A program made the position numbers and the translations under genes. 64,000 nt of DNA from Sinobaca qinghaiensis. Its GTDB lineage: Bacteria > Bacillota > Bacilli > Bacillales > Marinococcaceae. The stretch spans positions 286,022 through 350,021 of the forward strand of contig NZ_RAPK01000011.1 in assembly GCF_003610495.1 (NCBI RefSeq). Direction: 5' to 3'. Under the pieces are notes generated by a model. That model had not been told where the DNA came from. It was given only the letters and a program-made list of their open reading frames with translations, and ran no database searches. Every line of letters begins with the position of its first letter. Positions within the stretch are counted from its first letter, which is position 1. This document shows positions 40,169 to 49,058 of this stretch, one piece after another.

Positions 40169-41803
40169 TTATCTATTCCATTGTCTGGTGCGGTATCGAA
40201 AGGCCGTTCCTGCTCTCCAGATCCAGATTAAACTGCAAAGGGAAGCTGTAAATGCTGCAGCAGCAGGGAGCCAGAATGTGAGATAGGCCAATATAACTCC
40301 CCCGGCTGCGAGAAGCCAGAAACTGATAAAAAGAAACAGACGATTCTGCAGATGTACAGAGTATTCGAACGTAAATTGCCTCTGCCTTTCCTCGGATATT
40401 CTTTTTTTGTCCGGAGCGCGCAGATAGGCCTGAACGTCTGACGGAACGGAAAGCAGCGGACGGGCGTAATCTTTCGCGATGCTCTGCCAGCCGGCACCCC
40501 CCGTTTCTTCCTGGTTGGCAATAATCCAGTCCATCACCGGTGGTTTTGAAGCTTCAATCAGATCAAGATCCGGGTCAATAATGTATAGAACGCCAATCAG
40601 GGTGGACACTGCCCTGCCGAGAAAGGCAAATTCACTTGGCATTTGAATCGGTTCTTTTTCCATTAAATCCTGAATGTCTTCCAGATAGGCTTCTACTTTC
40701 CGTTCATCCCACTGCGACATATCTTCCTGAAAATAGCGGACCATCAGCTCTTCAAATTTCTCTTTCAATCTGTCCTTGTCTGCATGCTCAAGCAAAAAAC
40801 CCAGCTCTCCCATTGCATCAATGGAATCCTCATAGCGGTCAAATACAAAACCTGCTACGATTTTCCGGAGGGAACCTGCCTGAGCCGGCGTTATTGTCCC
40901 GGCCATACCAAAATCAATCAGCCAGAATGTGCCATCTTTATTCAAAAAAATATTTCCTGGATGAGGGTCGGCGTGAAACTTCCCTGCTTTAAGCGCCTGT
41001 TCAAGAAATCCGGTTAGTAAACGCAGAGCCAGCTCATTTTTAGGAAGGCCCTGTTCTTCGATAAAAGCTGTATCAGTCACTTTAACGCCGTCTATCCACT
41101 CCATAACGAGCACTTTTTCAGTACATAAAGCTTTTTCATAGGCAGGGATAAAAAACTGTTCGGAATCTTTATAACGTTCACTAAAACTCATTGCATTTTT
41201 ATATTCCTTATAAAAATTCAGCTCATCTCCGATAACATCCTCTATTTCTTTATACAGGCGTTTCATATCGGTGGAATCCCCAATTTTTGTAAACCGGTCA
41301 GCCAGAGCCATTACCATGCGCAGCGCTTTAAAATCGGCCCTGATTATTTTTTCAATGCCCGGCCTCCGGACTTTTACTGCAGCCTGCCTGCCATCAATAA
41401 GAACGGCTTTATATACCTGACCGATGGACGCCGCTGCTACCGGATCGGTATCAATAGACTCCAAATAGGTATAAATATCTTCCTGCCATTCAGATTCAAT
41501 TATTTCCAGGCAGTCTTCCCACTTTTCCGGCGGTACACGGTCGATTAAATCGGAAAGTTCGTCTATGAATTCTTTTGGAAGAATGTCCGCCCGTGTGCTT
41601 AGAAATTGGCCAAGCTTAATTAATAAGCCCTCCAGTTCAAGGGCTTTTTTTCGATAAACAGCGGCCTGACTGCGAAGCAGTTCTCTCCATTCGGCTTCAT
41701 TCCAATGTTTTGCATGACGCTTTTTAAACCAGACTACTTTTAAAAACATGGAAATGCTCATCGCTAATATGGTAATGATGCGGTACCAGGACATAAATTT
41801 CAC
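40169..41803 (-). CDS. ABC1/AarF/UbiB-type atypical kinase
   Basis: 544 aa. One N-terminal membrane helix, then the UbiB-specific KxGQ helix LIKLGQFLSTRADILP (about 62-77), the Ala-rich nucleotide loop AAASIGQVYKA, VKVRRPGI (Lys), HADPHPGNIF and LIDFGMAGT (metal-binding Asp). Two membrane helices end the protein (about 490-535). This family supports isoprenoid quinone or lipid metabolism through ATPase activity. GTG start at 41803: GAGGGG is six bases upstream, while the later ATG would be 15 away. First gene of the AarF-C45-unknown operon. Confidence 0.88.
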   Translation of the reverse strand: MKFMSWYRIITILAMSISMFLKVVWFKKRHAKHWNEAEWRELLRSQAAVYRKKALELEGLLIKLGQFLSTRADILPKEFIDELSDLIDRVPPEKWEDCLEIIESEWQEDIYTYLESIDTDPVAAASIGQVYKAVLIDGRQAAVKVRRPGIEKIIRADFKALRMVMALADRFTKIGDSTDMKRLYKEIEDVIGDELNFYKEYKNAMSFSERYKDSEQFFIPAYEKALCTEKVLVMEWIDGVKVTDTAFIEEQGLPKNELALRLLTGFLEQALKAGKFHADPHPGNIFLNKDGTFWLIDFGMAGTITPAQAGSLRKIVAGFVFDRYEDSIDAMGELGFLLEHADKDRLKEKFEELMVRYFQEDMSQWDERKVEAYLEDIQDLMEKEPIQMPSEFAFLGRAVSTLIGVLYIIDPDLDLIEASKPPVMDWIIANQEETGGAGWQSIAKDYARPLLSVPSDVQAYLRAPDKKRISEERQRQFTFEYSVHLQNRLFLFISFWLLAAGGVILAYLTFWLPAAAAFTASLCSLIWIWRAGTAFRYRTRQWNR

Positions 41804-41922
41804 GCGAATCCCCTCATTTTCCGGCCGTTCACCGACTAGAGCTTCTGCTTCTGTTATATTATGGTATCATAGAAACATCAATTTTCTTACTAATATGAAT
41901 GTCTTGAATGGGAGGTCTTTCC

Positions 41923-42252
41923 ATGACCTTACGCGACCGATTTATCATGCTTTTACTATTTACTGCAGCTTTGATTGTACTGGTAATATCAATTGAAGAA
42001 ATGCGTCTTTATCCATATGCTTCTTCTGTGCTTTTTTTCTTTGCAGTAAGCACAGCCGGAGGTCTGCTTTTCTACACTTTCCTGTCAACAGCCTTTGCAG
42101 CTGCCGGGGCAGGCGTTTTAACTATTGCTTTTATTCTGCTTCCCTTTATTGAAGGCTCTGCGTTTATCTGGCCGGCTGTTATATTAGGCACTTTGACGAT
42201 TGCTGCTGTATCCGCACGAATTTATTCAGAAAGAAACGCATCTTCTTCATAA
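41923..42252 (+). CDS. Small four-helix membrane protein, unknown
   Basis: 109 aa from ATG 41923; GGGAGG (41910-41915) is seven bases upstream and the ATG at 41908 overlaps that site. Four hydrophobic segments at about 8-25, 33-52, 55-75 and 80-100, then a short polar tail (SARIYSERNASSS). No family recognised. Divergent from the AarF operon; it ends directly at a terminator. Confidence 0.6.
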   Translation: MTLRDRFIMLLLFTAALIVLVISIEEMRLYPYASSVLFFFAVSTAGGLLFYTFLSTAFAAAGAGVLTIAFILLPFIEGSAFIWPAVILGTLTIAAVSARIYSERNASSS

Positions 42253-42294
42253 CAAAAAAAGCATCAGCCCTGCTGGGGACTGATACTTTTATCT
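42253..42294. terminator. Terminator between convergent small genes
   Basis: GCATCAG-CC and GG-CTGATAC pair imperfectly (42261-42286), with A7 before and TTTT after. It can serve both genes. Confidence 0.7.
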
Positions 42295-42305
42295 ATTTGC
42301 TGCTA

Positions 42306-42740
42306 TTACAGGCAGGACCAGCGTCGAACATCACTAATAAGTTCCGTGACTTCACTATTTTTGAATTCAGTATCTTTTAATTCCTCGGTGAATAAATAAA
42401 TAATAATCGTATGCCTGTCACGGTTATCAATTACTTCTACACTGCTTTTTTCTGCTTTTTCATTCACTACAGGCAGCTGGAGCCGCTTGCTTACTTTTTC
42501 TGCATCAATTCGGCCTTTAGGGATATCAAGAACAATTTTCAAGTGATCGTCCATATCATCACAGATCATTCCCCAGCGTTTACCAAACCAGGCTCTGCAG
42601 CCTGTTGTACTTATAAGAGTTAATCCGTAAGGCGGCGTTGGCACAAATTTTGTGCTTGCCCATCCTTTAAGTTCCATGGCGCTGCAGAGCTCTTTAGCTT
42701 TTTCCACCACCAGCGTATGTTGATTTTCTTTAACTGGCAT
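42306..42740 (-). CDS. Uncharacterised 144-aa protein
   Basis: Not recognised. Mixed alpha-beta, soluble. It starts MPVKENQHTLVVEKAKELCS. It has a Trp-rich core (GWASTKFVPTPPYGLTLIST and TGCRAWFGKRWGMICDDMDD) and ends with a Cys-containing RRWSCL. The ATG at 42740 has GGAGGGATT upstream, a strong site. It is monocistronic and divergent from the poly-gamma-glutamate operon across 428 bases. Confidence 0.7.
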   Translation of the reverse strand: MPVKENQHTLVVEKAKELCSAMELKGWASTKFVPTPPYGLTLISTTGCRAWFGKRWGMICDDMDDHLKIVLDIPKGRIDAEKVSKRLQLPVVNEKAEKSSVEVIDNRDRHTIIIYLFTEELKDTEFKNSEVTELISDVRRWSCL

Positions 42741-43168
42741 GTAAATCCCTCCTTCAAACTTACTCTACACCGCATTATGAATTTCCATTAGAAAAGAAAA
42801 TTCAGAATATAATGTTGTTACATTAATGTACCACAACCTCAAAGTGATTGTCGATAATTTTACAAAAACACAAAGAAAGCGCATTCAATCATAATGGTGT
42901 TTATCTTTTTTGAATGAAGAAAAAATCACTTGTCCGGACAACGTAACAAAACCGACACATAAAAGGACATTTACTGCTTTTTTCTACCCGGTTATTTCTA
43001 TTTATTGAATGTCTTTCTTCATTATATTGTTTCAGATTAATTAAAAAAACAGCTGATAATGCAAAAACCTTTTTAAATGATATAAAGTTTAATCAAAATA
43101 AAATAGTATTTTGCCTGAAAAGTTGTTAGTATATAAAATAGTGAATATTTATTGAAGGGAAGACGTAT
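42741..43168. promoter_or_regulatory. 428-base control region before the poly-gamma-glutamate operon
   Basis: AT-rich. It holds a likely sigma-A promoter (TTGCCT 43111-43116, 17 bases, TAAAAT 43134-43139) ending 29 bases before the ggt start. A perfect 12-bp palindrome TTGTCCGGACAA lies at 42930-42941. A weak cre-like element (minus strand, about 42874-42889, two mismatches) is also present. The long upstream sequence suggests several regulators; which ones cannot be told. Confidence 0.55.
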
Positions 43169-44821
43169 ATGACGTGGAATGCTAAAAACATAACAAATAT
43201 ACTTGCAGCTCTCATTGTAATTGGGATCCTTGTATACTTTTTCGGCTTTAACAGTTCAAATGAAAGTGCTGATAATGATTCGACCCCTGAATCTGAACCC
43301 TCCCAGGAATACTCGCTGGAAGATTACGAGGGATACGGCGTAAGTTCTTCCAACCAGCAGGCCATTGACACCGGCATGGAAATACTTGATCAAGGCGGAA
43401 ACGCAGTGGATGCAGCGGTCGCAGTGTCCTTTACGCTGGGGGTAACTGAACCTTTCGGCTCTGGCATAGGCGGAGGCGGCGGTATGATGTATATGGGTTC
43501 GGCTGAAGATGTTCCTACATACTACGACTACCGTGAAACGGCATCAAGCACAAACCCCGCTGACCAGATAGGCATCCCCGGATTTGTAAAAGGAATGCAG
43601 ACTGTTCATGAACAGCACGGATCACTTCCGATAGAAGATCTACTGCAGCCGGCGATCGATTATGCCGAAAACGGCTTTGAAGTTGATAAGACGCTTGCAG
43701 ACAGGCTTTACTATGCTACTCCAAGAATCACTACTTCAGCTGCACCAAGTTTTTATCCAGATGGTGAATCCATTAAAGAGGGCGAAACACTTACACAGCC
43801 TGAACTTGCCCAGACGCTCCGCACGCTTCAGGAAAACGGGCTGGATGATTTTTATGAAGGAGAAATTGCCAATCAGATCAGCGAAAGTGTCGCTCATATT
43901 GAGCCTGCCGATCTGCAGAATTACACGGTCGCAGAAACGGAAGCTGCCGCCGGGGAATTTGAAGGCAGCACGGTTTATTCAGCCGCCCCTCCTCTTTCCG
44001 GTATCACTGTTATTCAGATGCTCGGCATGGCAGAATACTTGAATGTGGAAGATACTATGGGCGATGAGGCAGAATATGTCAGGCTCGTTAGTGAAATTAC
44101 GAGACAGGCTTATTTTAACCGATTAAATCGGTTAGGTGACCCTGCATTTGAAGATGTTGACGTAGAGTTACTCACAGGTGACACTTATATTGAGAACCGT
44201 GCTGACTTTGTCCAGGAAAGCAGACTTGACAATGTTACAGCTTTAGACGAATATGATGGAGTTGAGCACACAAGTACGAGTCATTTTGTTATCATGGATG
44301 ATGAAGGGCGTACAATTTCCGCCACCAACACTCTCGGAAACTTCTTTGGTTCCGGAAGCAATATAGACGGAGCCTGGATGAACAGCCAGCTTGGCAACTA
44401 CAGCGATGATCCTGAATCACCCAACTATCTTGTAGAAGGTAAGCGCCCAAGAAGCTTTATGGCCCCTACTATTATCCAGGGTGAGAATAATTCTTCTGTG
44501 ATGGGTGTCGGTTCCCCAGGGGGCGACCGTATCCCGAGTGCCATCGTCGAATTTTTGTTAAGACAGGCTTATACAGATGAAAGTGTTCAGGATTCAGTGA
44601 ATCACGGCCGGTTCCATCCGCAGATAGACACCATTCATATAGAAGAGCGTATGGCAAACGACCAGCTGATTGAAGATCTGCAGAATTACGGTTATCAGAC
44701 GGAAGTTGAAACGGTCGCTACGTACTTTGGCAATATTACCGGTCTTGTCCGCAATAACGAAGAAGAAACAATGGAAGGCATTTCTGATGCCAGACGCGCT
44801 GGATCATACGATATTAATTAA
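43169..44821 (+). CDS. Membrane-anchored gamma-glutamyltransferase of the PGA operon (CapD/PgsD role)
   Basis: 550 aa. One N-terminal membrane helix (about 8-27) is followed by an acidic linker and the Ntn-hydrolase fold. Thr370 in HTSTSHFVIMD is the self-cleavage and nucleophile residue (the second Thr of the usual TTHF is Ser). SPGGDRIPSAIVEF and GVTEPFGSGIGGGGGMM are further GGT motifs. In capsule operons such an enzyme cuts poly-gamma-glutamate or links it to the wall. Here it is the first gene, ahead of pgsB, whereas capD follows capA in B. anthracis. The surface is very acidic, as in secreted proteins of halophiles. ATG with GAAGGGAAG upstream. Confidence 0.9.
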   Translation: MTWNAKNITNILAALIVIGILVYFFGFNSSNESADNDSTPESEPSQEYSLEDYEGYGVSSSNQQAIDTGMEILDQGGNAVDAAVAVSFTLGVTEPFGSGIGGGGGMMYMGSAEDVPTYYDYRETASSTNPADQIGIPGFVKGMQTVHEQHGSLPIEDLLQPAIDYAENGFEVDKTLADRLYYATPRITTSAAPSFYPDGESIKEGETLTQPELAQTLRTLQENGLDDFYEGEIANQISESVAHIEPADLQNYTVAETEAAAGEFEGSTVYSAAPPLSGITVIQMLGMAEYLNVEDTMGDEAEYVRLVSEITRQAYFNRLNRLGDPAFEDVDVELLTGDTYIENRADFVQESRLDNVTALDEYDGVEHTSTSHFVIMDDEGRTISATNTLGNFFGSGSNIDGAWMNSQLGNYSDDPESPNYLVEGKRPRSFMAPTIIQGENNSSVMGVGSPGGDRIPSAIVEFLLRQAYTDESVQDSVNHGRFHPQIDTIHIEERMANDQLIEDLQNYGYQTEVETVATYFGNITGLVRNNEEETMEGISDARRAGSYDIN

Positions 44822-44841
44822 AAAGAAAGAAGGTCACAAAA

Positions 44842-45024
44842 TTGTTGGTACAATCAAAAAAATTGATGATGCGAGTATTCCCTTATGTGTTTCTAGTTTC
44901 CCTTGTATTTTTTATGTACTTTTTTAAATCGGATGAAGTTTTAACCAATCAGGAACAAGAGCATATTAACTCCGAGCTTTATGAAGAACAAGAAGAGAGC
45001 GATTTATCAAGCGGTACGGAATAA
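44842..45024 (+). CDS. Small membrane peptide of the PGA operon, PgsE/CapE-like
   Basis: 60 aa from TTG 44842 (TTG 44845 also possible); AGAAGG lies eight or so bases upstream. One membrane helix (about residues 12-29, VFPYVFLVSLVFFMYFF) is followed by KSDEVLTNQEQEHINSEL and a very acidic tail. Size and layout match PgsE/CapE, the 47-55-aa peptide that helps assemble the capsule machinery, though that gene normally lies after capA. It begins 20 bases after the ggt stop. A strong hairpin covers its stop codon. Confidence 0.6.
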   Translation: MLVQSKKLMMRVFPYVFLVSLVFFMYFFKSDEVLTNQEQEHINSELYEEQEESDLSSGTE

Positions 45025-45038
45025 CTTTTCCGCTTGAT
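45006..45038 (+). promoter_or_regulatory. RNA hairpin spanning the small peptide stop codon
   Basis: ATCAAGCGG (45006-45014) pairs perfectly with CCGCTTGAT (45030-45038). The TAA at 45022-45024 lies in the loop. No T-run follows, so it is not a terminator. It may be a processing or stability element that separates ggt-small peptide from pgsBCA, or just coding chance. Confidence 0.4.
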
Positions 45039-45205
45039 GTCGTGTCTAAAGTGAGAAGATAAACCTGCAAGAACAAGTAAAAGCCTGAAATCGTTTCGCT
45101 GCACTAACGTAGGTGTCTCTTCTGTACAATCTATAGTAGAGGCACTTTCCTTATGTGCAAAAGCTTTCATAAGGCTCTTCTTGAAATCATAAGGAGGAGA
45201 AAAAC

Positions 45206-46405
45206 ATGCTTTTGATCATTTTGGCCTGTTTGGTACTTTTATTAATAGGCCTGCTGGAAAAACGAAAACACGATCAGGAAATAGACAAAATTCCATTACG
45301 TATTAACGTAAACGGCATACGCGGCAAATCAACCGTAACCCGGCTGATTACCGGTATTCTAACGGAAGCGAATTATAAAACCGTTGGAAAAACCACGGGT
45401 ACCGAGGCCAGAATGATATACTGGGACCGGTCGGAGAAACCTATTGTACGCAAACCTGAAGGCGCAAATATTAAGGAACAGAAATTCATGCTCCAAAAAG
45501 CTTCTTCCAAAGGAGCTGAAGCCTTTGTATCTGAATGTATGGCTATCAACCCGGAATATCAGCGTATTCTGCAGCAGGATTTCCTAAAAGCTAATGTCGG
45601 TGTTATTTTGAACGTGTATGAAGATCATATGGATATTATGGGGCCTTCGCTTGATCATGTTGCAGATGGTTTCACCTCTACTATTCCCTATAATGGAAAA
45701 TTAATTGTTGGAAAAGGACCTTACTATGAGCTTTTCACTAAAATAGCTAAAGAGCGAAATACGGAAGTTTTTACAGCGGATGAAGCCGAAATTCCAGAAG
45801 GATTTCTTCAGAGATTTTCCTATATGGTGTTCCCGGAAAATATAACTATTCCTCTGGCTGTCGCTAAAGCGGTAGGCATTGACAAAGAAACGGCACTCCG
45901 CGGCATGCTCCGCGCTAATCCGGATCCGGGCGCTCTCCGCATTCTTTCCCTTGCCCAGGCAGGAAAAGAACCTTCTTTCATGATTAATGGATTCGCAGCC
46001 AACGATGCCCACTCTACTTTATCGATTTGGGATCGTTTAAAAGACTCGGCATTTATGAAAGACGATACAATGATTATTATGAACTGCCGGGAAGACCGGG
46101 TGGACCGTACAAAAGATTTTTGTGAAAACGTACTTCCCTACCTCCCGGCCAATAAGCTGGTATTAATTGGACGCAACGTCTACCCTGCTTTAAAAGCAAT
46201 GGAAAAAGGCCTTCTGCCGTATAACCGGGTTATTAATCTGGAAGCAGAAGACCGCGAAATGATTTTAGAAACAGTAAAAAGAGAAGCCAACGGCTCTACT
46301 ATTTACGGAGTCGGAAACATCCATGGAATGGGCGAACTATTCATGGAAGAACTAAGAAAATCTCCTGATGTAATAGAGAGAAATGTCGGCGAGGAGGCCA
46401 TTTAA
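45206..46405 (+). CDS. pgsB: Poly-gamma-glutamate synthase PgsB/CapB
   Basis: 399 aa. One N-terminal membrane helix (about 1-17), then a Mur ligase-like ATPase with P-loop NGIRGKSTVTRLI (about 36-48), ECMAINPEYQ, NVYEDHMDIMGP (metal and substrate) and NCREDRVDRTKDF. It activates the growing polyglutamate gamma-carboxyl by phosphorylation and adds glutamate, in complex with PgsC. AAGGAGG lies eight bases before the ATG. A 181-base gap separates it from the small peptide gene, so pgsBCA might have an extra promoter or be processed. Confidence 0.95.
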   Translation: MLLIILACLVLLLIGLLEKRKHDQEIDKIPLRINVNGIRGKSTVTRLITGILTEANYKTVGKTTGTEARMIYWDRSEKPIVRKPEGANIKEQKFMLQKASSKGAEAFVSECMAINPEYQRILQQDFLKANVGVILNVYEDHMDIMGPSLDHVADGFTSTIPYNGKLIVGKGPYYELFTKIAKERNTEVFTADEAEIPEGFLQRFSYMVFPENITIPLAVAKAVGIDKETALRGMLRANPDPGALRILSLAQAGKEPSFMINGFAANDAHSTLSIWDRLKDSAFMKDDTMIIMNCREDRVDRTKDFCENVLPYLPANKLVLIGRNVYPALKAMEKGLLPYNRVINLEAEDREMILETVKREANGSTIYGVGNIHGMGELFMEELRKSPDVIERNVGEEAI

Positions 46406-46855
46406 TTGTTTGGAACAGATTTATACATTGCCTTAGTGGTAGGAGTCGTACTTAGTCTTATTTATGCAGAGCGCACCGGCATCATGCCGGCAGGCCTTAT
46501 TGTTCCGGGCTATTTAGCCCTTGTATTCGACCAGCCTGTGTTTCTGCTTGTCATTTTTTTGGTCAGCTTATTCACGTATTTGATTGTAACGTACGGTCTG
46601 TCACGCTTCATGGTACTTTACGGACGCAGAAAATTTGCTGCGATGTTGTGTACAGGAATTGTACTTAAGCTGTTGTTTGATTACTTTTACCCCATACTGC
46701 CTTTTGAAATATATGAATTCAGAGGACTTGGAGTTATTGTTCCCGGACTCATTGCAAATGCTATGCAGCGTCAGGGAGTTATCCCTACGGTAGCAAGCAC
46801 GATTGTATTAACGGCGGCAACATTTGTCATTATTACACTCTACTATCTGATTTAG
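46406..46855 (+). CDS. pgsC: Poly-gamma-glutamate synthase subunit PgsC/CapC
   Basis: 149 aa from TTG 46406, which directly follows the pgsB stop; GAGGAGG nine bases upstream makes TTG the start, giving the family N-terminus MFGTDLYIALVVGVVLSLIY. Four to five membrane helices, with GIMPAGLIVPGYLALVF the signature. It forms the membrane part of the PgsBC synthase. Zero-gap coupling to pgsB is the rule in this operon type. Confidence 0.95.
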   Translation: MFGTDLYIALVVGVVLSLIYAERTGIMPAGLIVPGYLALVFDQPVFLLVIFLVSLFTYLIVTYGLSRFMVLYGRRKFAAMLCTGIVLKLLFDYFYPILPFEIYEFRGLGVIVPGLIANAMQRQGVIPTVASTIVLTAATFVIITLYYLI

Positions 46856-46866
46856 GGGTTATATAC

Positions 46867-48033
46867 ATGAGAAAAAAATGGAGTTTAAAAGAGCGTGTAC
46901 TCGCTTTAACAAAACAAGAAAAAAAGAAAGGATTCCGGCACGCCATTATCGCAGTAATACTGTGTATTGTGCTGATTGCCGTTATCCGAATTGCTGAACC
47001 GCCGGCCGAGAGCAGCACGGACACTGTATCCAGTGAATCGGTATTTTCAGCCGCTATGGTAGGAGATATGATGATGGGCCGCCATGTGGAGGAAGTCGCT
47101 TCACGTAACGGCTATGAGTCATTATTCCAGTACACTGGTGATTTATTTAAGCAGGTCGATTACATGACAGGCAACTTTGAAAACCCGATTGTAGACGAAG
47201 GGGACGATGTTCCGGAAGCGGATAAAATCATCCACCTTAGTGCTCAGTCTGAGGCCATTCAGGCACTTGAGGAATATAATTTCTCCACAGTAACCCTTGC
47301 TAACAACCATATGCTTGACTATGGACATGAAGGGCTTGCTAATACGCTGGACGCTTTTGATAATTCTTCGATCACAGCTGTTGGCGCAGGCAGAAATGCA
47401 GAGGAGGCCTCCACTTATTCTTCAGGCGAGTATAATGGCCTTAACGTAGCAACGCTTGGCGTTAATGACATTACCTACTCCGCTATGGAGCAGCCCGGCC
47501 TTGCCTCTCCTGGTGTCCTGACGTCTGATCCGGAAGAGTTTATCCCGGCTATACAAAGTGCTCAGGAAGAAGCTGATCTCGTAGTCGTTCATCTGCACGC
47601 CGGCCAAGAGTATGACAGCTCCCCTACCACCCGTCAGCAGGAACTGGCTAAAGCCATTGCCGATGCCGGCGCTGATATCGTAGTGGGCCATCATCCGCAC
47701 GTTCTTCAATCGGTTGATGTTTATAATGACACGTTAATTATGTATTCTATGGGTAACTTTATTTTTGATCAGGGCTGGACCCGTACAAGAGACAGCGCGG
47801 TCGCAGAGTATGAGCTGATGGAAGACGGTACAGCGCGCATTGAGTTTAAACCTTATCGTATTTTTGAGGCGCAGCCGCGTCCCGTAGAAGGATTAACCGA
47901 ATTTGTTCACCGCTTCCGTATTTTCCGCCAGTTGACTAAAGACACCACAAATGAAGAAGCCATCGTGGAAAACGATGAGCGCCTTATATTTGAAGTCGAT
48001 CATTCTCATGTGTTGGAAGATAGAGAGCAGTAA
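46867..48033 (+). CDS. pgsA: Poly-gamma-glutamate transport/anchoring protein PgsA/CapA
   Basis: 388 aa. One N-terminal membrane helix (about 25-42) is followed by an extracellular metallophosphoesterase-like PGA_cap domain: SAAMVGDMMMGRH, GNFENPI, TLANNHMLDYG, VVHLHAGQEYD and VGHHPHVLQS. It exports or anchors the polymer and stimulates synthesis. It starts 11 bases after pgsC and ends the operon at a 22-bp palindromic terminator. Confidence 0.95.
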   Translation: MRKKWSLKERVLALTKQEKKKGFRHAIIAVILCIVLIAVIRIAEPPAESSTDTVSSESVFSAAMVGDMMMGRHVEEVASRNGYESLFQYTGDLFKQVDYMTGNFENPIVDEGDDVPEADKIIHLSAQSEAIQALEEYNFSTVTLANNHMLDYGHEGLANTLDAFDNSSITAVGAGRNAEEASTYSSGEYNGLNVATLGVNDITYSAMEQPGLASPGVLTSDPEEFIPAIQSAQEEADLVVVHLHAGQEYDSSPTTRQQELAKAIADAGADIVVGHHPHVLQSVDVYNDTLIMYSMGNFIFDQGWTRTRDSAVAEYELMEDGTARIEFKPYRIFEAQPRPVEGLTEFVHRFRIFRQLTKDTTNEEAIVENDERLIFEVDHSHVLEDREQ

Positions 48034-48067
48034 AAAAAGAAGACGCCAGCTGGCGTCTTCTTTTTTT
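48032..48067. terminator. Terminator of the PGA operon
   Basis: GAAGACGCCAG and CTGGCGTCTTC form a perfect 22-bp palindrome (48039-48060) with A7 before and T-run after. Also usable by the convergent SDR gene. Confidence 0.9.
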
Positions 48068-48088
48068 ACTGTTTTTTAACTGCTTTTT

Positions 48089-48838
48089 TTATCCTTGGTT
48101 AGTCGGGCGGATAATAATTTCATTCACATCTACGTGAGCCGGCTGATTCACAGCATAAAATACGCCTTCTGCAATATCTTCACTGGCAAGCGGGGTCATA
48201 GATCCCAGGCCGACTCCGTCTTTTAGGAACGACATGGCATCCTCATCTGTGATAGTATCGGTAAGCTCTGTCTGAACGACACCCGGAGAAATAGAAGTGG
48301 TGCGGATGTTGCTTTCCGCAAGCTCCTTGCCCATGCCTTCCATGATAATACGAGCCGCGAATTTAGTACCGCAGTATACGGCTCCTGTTGGCATTACTTC
48401 ATGTCCGGCTACGGAAGAAGTAGTCAAAATGTGTCCTTCATTGCGCTCTATCATATGCGGAAGCACTGCTGCTACCCCGTAAAGCACACCTTTAATATTT
48501 ACATCAACCATTTTATCCCACTCATCCACTTTTGTGTTTTTCATGAATGAAAGCGGCATAAGACCGGCGTTATTGAATAATACGTCAATCTGGCCAAATT
48601 CGTTGATTGCAAATTCTGCCAGCTCTTTCATTTCCTTTTCAGAAGTAACGTCTGTTTTTTTGTATACTGCTTTGCCGGTTTCACCGCTCAGCTTGTCCTG
48701 CAGTTCTTTTAATCTGTCTTCTCGTCTTGCAGCCAGTACTACGTTGGCTCCCTCTTTTACGAAGCGTTCTGCCGTAGCTTCTCCAATACCGCTGCTTGCA
48801 CCGGTAATAATTATTGTTTTACCATTCCAGTTACTCAT
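48089..48838 (-). CDS. Short-chain dehydrogenase/reductase
   Basis: 249 aa. TGASSGIGEATAE (NADP-binding Gly motif, about 12-24), NNAGLMPLSF, and catalytic Ser-Tyr-Lys in SSVAGHE and YCGTKFAAR. C-terminal INQPAHVDVNEIIIRPT-like ending is typical of the YdfG/serine-dehydrogenase-like classical SDRs. Substrate unknown; hydroxy-acid or general carbonyl reduction is usual. ATG at 48838 with GGAGTG upstream. Convergent with the PGA operon, no metabolic link seen. Confidence 0.85.
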   Translation of the reverse strand: MSNWNGKTIIITGASSGIGEATAERFVKEGANVVLAARREDRLKELQDKLSGETGKAVYKKTDVTSEKEMKELAEFAINEFGQIDVLFNNAGLMPLSFMKNTKVDEWDKMVDVNIKGVLYGVAAVLPHMIERNEGHILTTSSVAGHEVMPTGAVYCGTKFAARIIMEGMGKELAESNIRTTSISPGVVQTELTDTITDEDAMSFLKDGVGLGSMTPLASEDIAEGVFYAVNQPAHVDVNEIIIRPTNQG

Positions 48839-49058
48839 TTTTTATCACTCCATTATTTTTGGTTACCTCCCTCTCTTTCCCACTTTTTTTTACTGTTAAT
48901 CTTATTTTAGACACTTTTTTTTATAGTCTCTATGGAAACCATGCCCTCTTTTCAACAGAAAACCGCTTTATTGCCTATCTACAATCGCAGACTCTCATTT
49001 ATAAATTATTTTATGAGGAGACAGATACTTAAGCGAACCGGATCTTTTCAAAGATTGA

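Noticed and set aside
48814..49032. 72-codon plus-strand frame between the SDR and addA genes
   Set aside because: Hydrophobic and open, but it begins inside the SDR gene's upstream T-rich antisense and has no GGAGG; probably chance.
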